Source: Myxococcales bacterium (GTDB taxonomy: Bacteria > Myxococcota > Polyangia > Fen-1088). Taken from it: DNA of 6,615 bases. Location: the NCBI GenBank assembly GCA_003157315.1, contig PMJE01000435.1:1-6615 (forward strand), given 5' to 3'. Positions 4,879 to 6,615 of the stretch are shown one piece after another (position 1 is the stretch's first letter; each line of letters starts with the position of its first letter). A program made the position numbers and the translations under genes. Under the pieces are notes generated by a model, which worked only from the letters and a program-made list of their open reading frames with translations, ran no database searches and had not been told where the DNA came from.

Positions 4879-6615
4879 TCATGGCGACTCGGGCCGCGTC
4901 TCGGGATACTTTTCGGATCGCTGGTTCGGGCTCGGCTGCGACGGCCGAGGGCGTGCCCAAATGTGGATCGGAATGTGAGTCCCCGCCGCCCAGAACGTGC
5001 CAACTTCCGTGTACTTGTCTCGCCTGACTATCTCCAGCATGGTGAGGTAGAGGTCGCGCTGGCCGCTTGGGGCGCCGCCTCGAAAGAAGAACTCTTGTTC
5101 GGCGAAGAGCCGCTCCGGGAGGGCCATCGCGACAATCACGGCGGGCGGGTTCTCGAGGAGAGCGCGCGCGTCGGCACGGGCGACCTCGTCAGGACACGTG
5201 TCGAAATAGTGCACGGGAGCGAAGCCAGCGATGCGGCGATCCGCCAGACCGGTTAGAGCCCAGAGGTGCGGGAAGGCGATGACCGTGTCGCCTGGATCGG
5301 AATTCTTGCGGATGAGATCGGTCGCACCGTCGACAAAGCGCGCGGTCTCCTCCGACATCGTGATGCCTGCAAGCGCGGGCTGAGCGGAGCGCGCCTCGGT
5401 CCGGCCGAGGGGTGGCTCGATCCAGTACGCCCAGCGGTAGGGGAACTCATGCCTCCAGAAGCTCGACAGGGTGATCGCCAAGACGAGGGCAACGATGGCC
5501 GCCGTCTGCACCTGACGGCGGATGGGCCGGCTCGCGATTTCGTGCTCCGCCTCCGACAAGACGACGGCCAGGGCTGGGAAGATCATGGGCTCGAACGCTG
5601 GCCAGGACAGCGCCGTCGAGTAGGCGCACGCGAAACCCACCCACGACACCAACGCGCCGTGGAGCGAATCGGTATCGCTCGGGTCGTTCCAGAACCGGAG
5701 GGTCCGGTGCAGGCCAAAGACAAAAGCGCCGCCGAAGCCAAGGTAGACGAGCGTGATGAGCGGCGTTTTGAACGGCTCGGCCGAATGTCCTGCTGCGAGA
5801 CGCCCCACGAAAATCGCGGCAACGAACAGCAGCACGATGCCTGCGCACGTCCAGGCGTGGACAAAACGTTTCGGTCGCCTGTCCGCCCAGGCGATCGCCC
5901 CAAGAGCGCCGATGGTTGTCAGCAGCGCGACAATGATCGAGTTCCGGAAGATTTGGTTGTCGGATAGGGCGCTGAGCGGACGCATCAGCGAGACGAGGAT
6001 CCCGCCCTTCGCGGAGGGTGCAACTCCGTACACAAGGTGCAGGCACGTGCCGAGCAGTCCTTTGGCCGAGAGCCAAAGCGCGGCAGGCCCGACCACCGCG
6101 GCAACCCCCACCGCCGTCCAGGCCACGAATCTGAGTGCCGCGCGCGGGCCGCTCCGACGAACCAGCGCAGCCACGCAGAACGCACCCACCAACCCGACGC
6201 CAATCGTGCCCGTCGTCTGCTTGAGCAAGAAGGTGGCCCCAAGGCCGACGCCGGCCAGCGCCGCGCGCCAGGCAAAACGCCTTGGCGCGGGGTTGGGTTC
6301 CACCACGCATGCGTACGCGGCAGCGCCCCCGAAGAGCAGGAAAGCGATGCTGAGGTGGCTGTAGTGGCCGACGTACTCGGAGTCGTTCGTGCACGAGGTG
6401 ATGGCGGCGACGAGAGAAGCGATGGCAGCGACGACCGGCGACCGGCGCGCCGCGATCATCGAGTACAGCACCCAGACGGACAAGGTGCGGATCACGAGAC
6501 CGAGAATGAGACACGGCAGGAGGCGAACGCCGAAGACGCGCGCGATCCCGAATACGATGAAGAACATGCCCGGTGGTTGGTGCGAGTACCAGTCCCGGTA
6601 CGGCAGGCGCCCGTG
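4879..6615 (-). CDS. GT39/PMT-type polytopic glycosyltransferase, N-terminus outside window
   Basis: The frame is open to the right edge, giving 578 residues; the true start lies beyond 6615. The first visible residues, LPYRDWYSHQPPG (4-16), are the signature first outside loop of PMT_2/GT39-type GT-C enzymes, with Asp8 as the likely catalytic residue. An internal ATG at 6565-6567 lies just after this motif and is therefore not the start. A second loop with TNDSEYVGHYSH (76-87) supplies another conserved-looking acidic pair. About ten hydrophobic helices run to around residue 400. They are followed by a soluble region of about 159 residues (420-578) ending in a Pro/Arg/Ser-rich tail. Such enzymes move a sugar from a polyprenyl-phosphate donor to a lipid, glycan or protein at the periplasmic face. 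It is the most upstream gene visible in the minus-strand cluster. Confidence 0.82.
   Translation of the reverse strand, partial: HGRLPYRDWYSHQPPGMFFIVFGIARVFGVRLLPCLILGLVIRTLSVWVLYSMIAARRSPVVAAIASLVAAITSCTNDSEYVGHYSHLSIAFLLFGGAAAYACVVEPNPAPRRFAWRAALAGVGLGATFLLKQTTGTIGVGLVGAFCVAALVRRSGPRAALRFVAWTAVGVAAVVGPAALWLSAKGLLGTCLHLVYGVAPSAKGGILVSLMRPLSALSDNQIFRNSIIVALLTTIGALGAIAWADRRPKRFVHAWTCAGIVLLFVAAIFVGRLAAGHSAEPFKTPLITLVYLGFGGAFVFGLHRTLRFWNDPSDTDSLHGALVSWVGFACAYSTALSWPAFEPMIFPALAVVLSEAEHEIASRPIRRQVQTAAIVALVLAITLSSFWRHEFPYRWAYWIEPPLGRTEARSAQPALAGITMSEETARFVDGATDLIRKNSDPGDTVIAFPHLWALTGLADRRIAGFAPVHYFDTCPDEVARADARALLENPPAVIVAMALPERLFAEQEFFFRGGAPSGQRDLYLTMLEIVRRDKYTEVGTFWAAGTHIPIHIWARPRPSQPSPNQRSEKYPETRPESP

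Noticed and set aside
5447..6514. 355-codon open frame on the minus strand
   Set aside because: It is a shifted-frame shadow of the GT39-like gene on the same strand. Its product is Arg-rich with no membrane segments or motifs, while the other frame shows clear helices and the catalytic loop.
1..6615. CRISPR array, tRNA, insertion sequence, toxin-antitoxin or defence system
   Set aside because: I saw no regularly spaced repeats, no tRNA-like cloverleaf, no transposase or terminal repeats, and no nuclease, helicase or toxin motifs. The radical SAM protein lacks the features of viperin-type defence enzymes and sits among glycosyltransferases.

Overview
This is a GC-rich, densely coded bacterial window with no RNA genes, mobile elements or CRISPR arrays that I can recognise. 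The end of the left-most gene resembles outer-membrane beta-barrel proteins of Myxococcota (formerly Deltaproteobacteria). That, the strong G/C preference at third codon positions and the set of large surface-glycan genes suggest a myxobacterium-like organism. This assignment is inferred from pattern memory only.

Layout. Positions 1-371 (+) hold the C-terminal 122 residues of the probable beta-barrel protein. A sparse stretch (372-984) follows. It contains a 37-bp near-perfect palindrome (390-426), an orphan Shine-Dalgarno/ATG on the + strand (445-458), a tiny lipoprotein gene on the minus strand (532-684), and a 41-codon + strand ORF with strong coding bias (853-978). That ORF ends six bases from the stop of the next minus-strand gene.

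From 985 to the right edge everything is on the minus strand and reads right to left. First comes a GT39/PMT-type polytopic glycosyltransferase that is cut by the window edge (4879-6615). Next come a family 2 glycosyltransferase (3861-4814), a polytopic GT-C-like membrane protein with a C-terminal soluble domain (2158-3762), and a radical SAM protein with extra C-terminal cysteines (985-2106). The gaps are 64, 98 and 51 nt, so the four are plausibly one transcription unit, although the spacing is loose.

Reading the cluster together is inference. A cytosolic-face family 2 transferase could build or charge a lipid-linked sugar. One or two GT-C-type membrane enzymes could transfer sugars on the periplasmic side. 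The radical SAM protein could modify a sugar, lipid or peptide part of the same product. This combination looks like part of a cell-surface glycan or glycolipid locus. The substrate cannot be read from the sequence, and more genes probably lie upstream, beyond the right edge.
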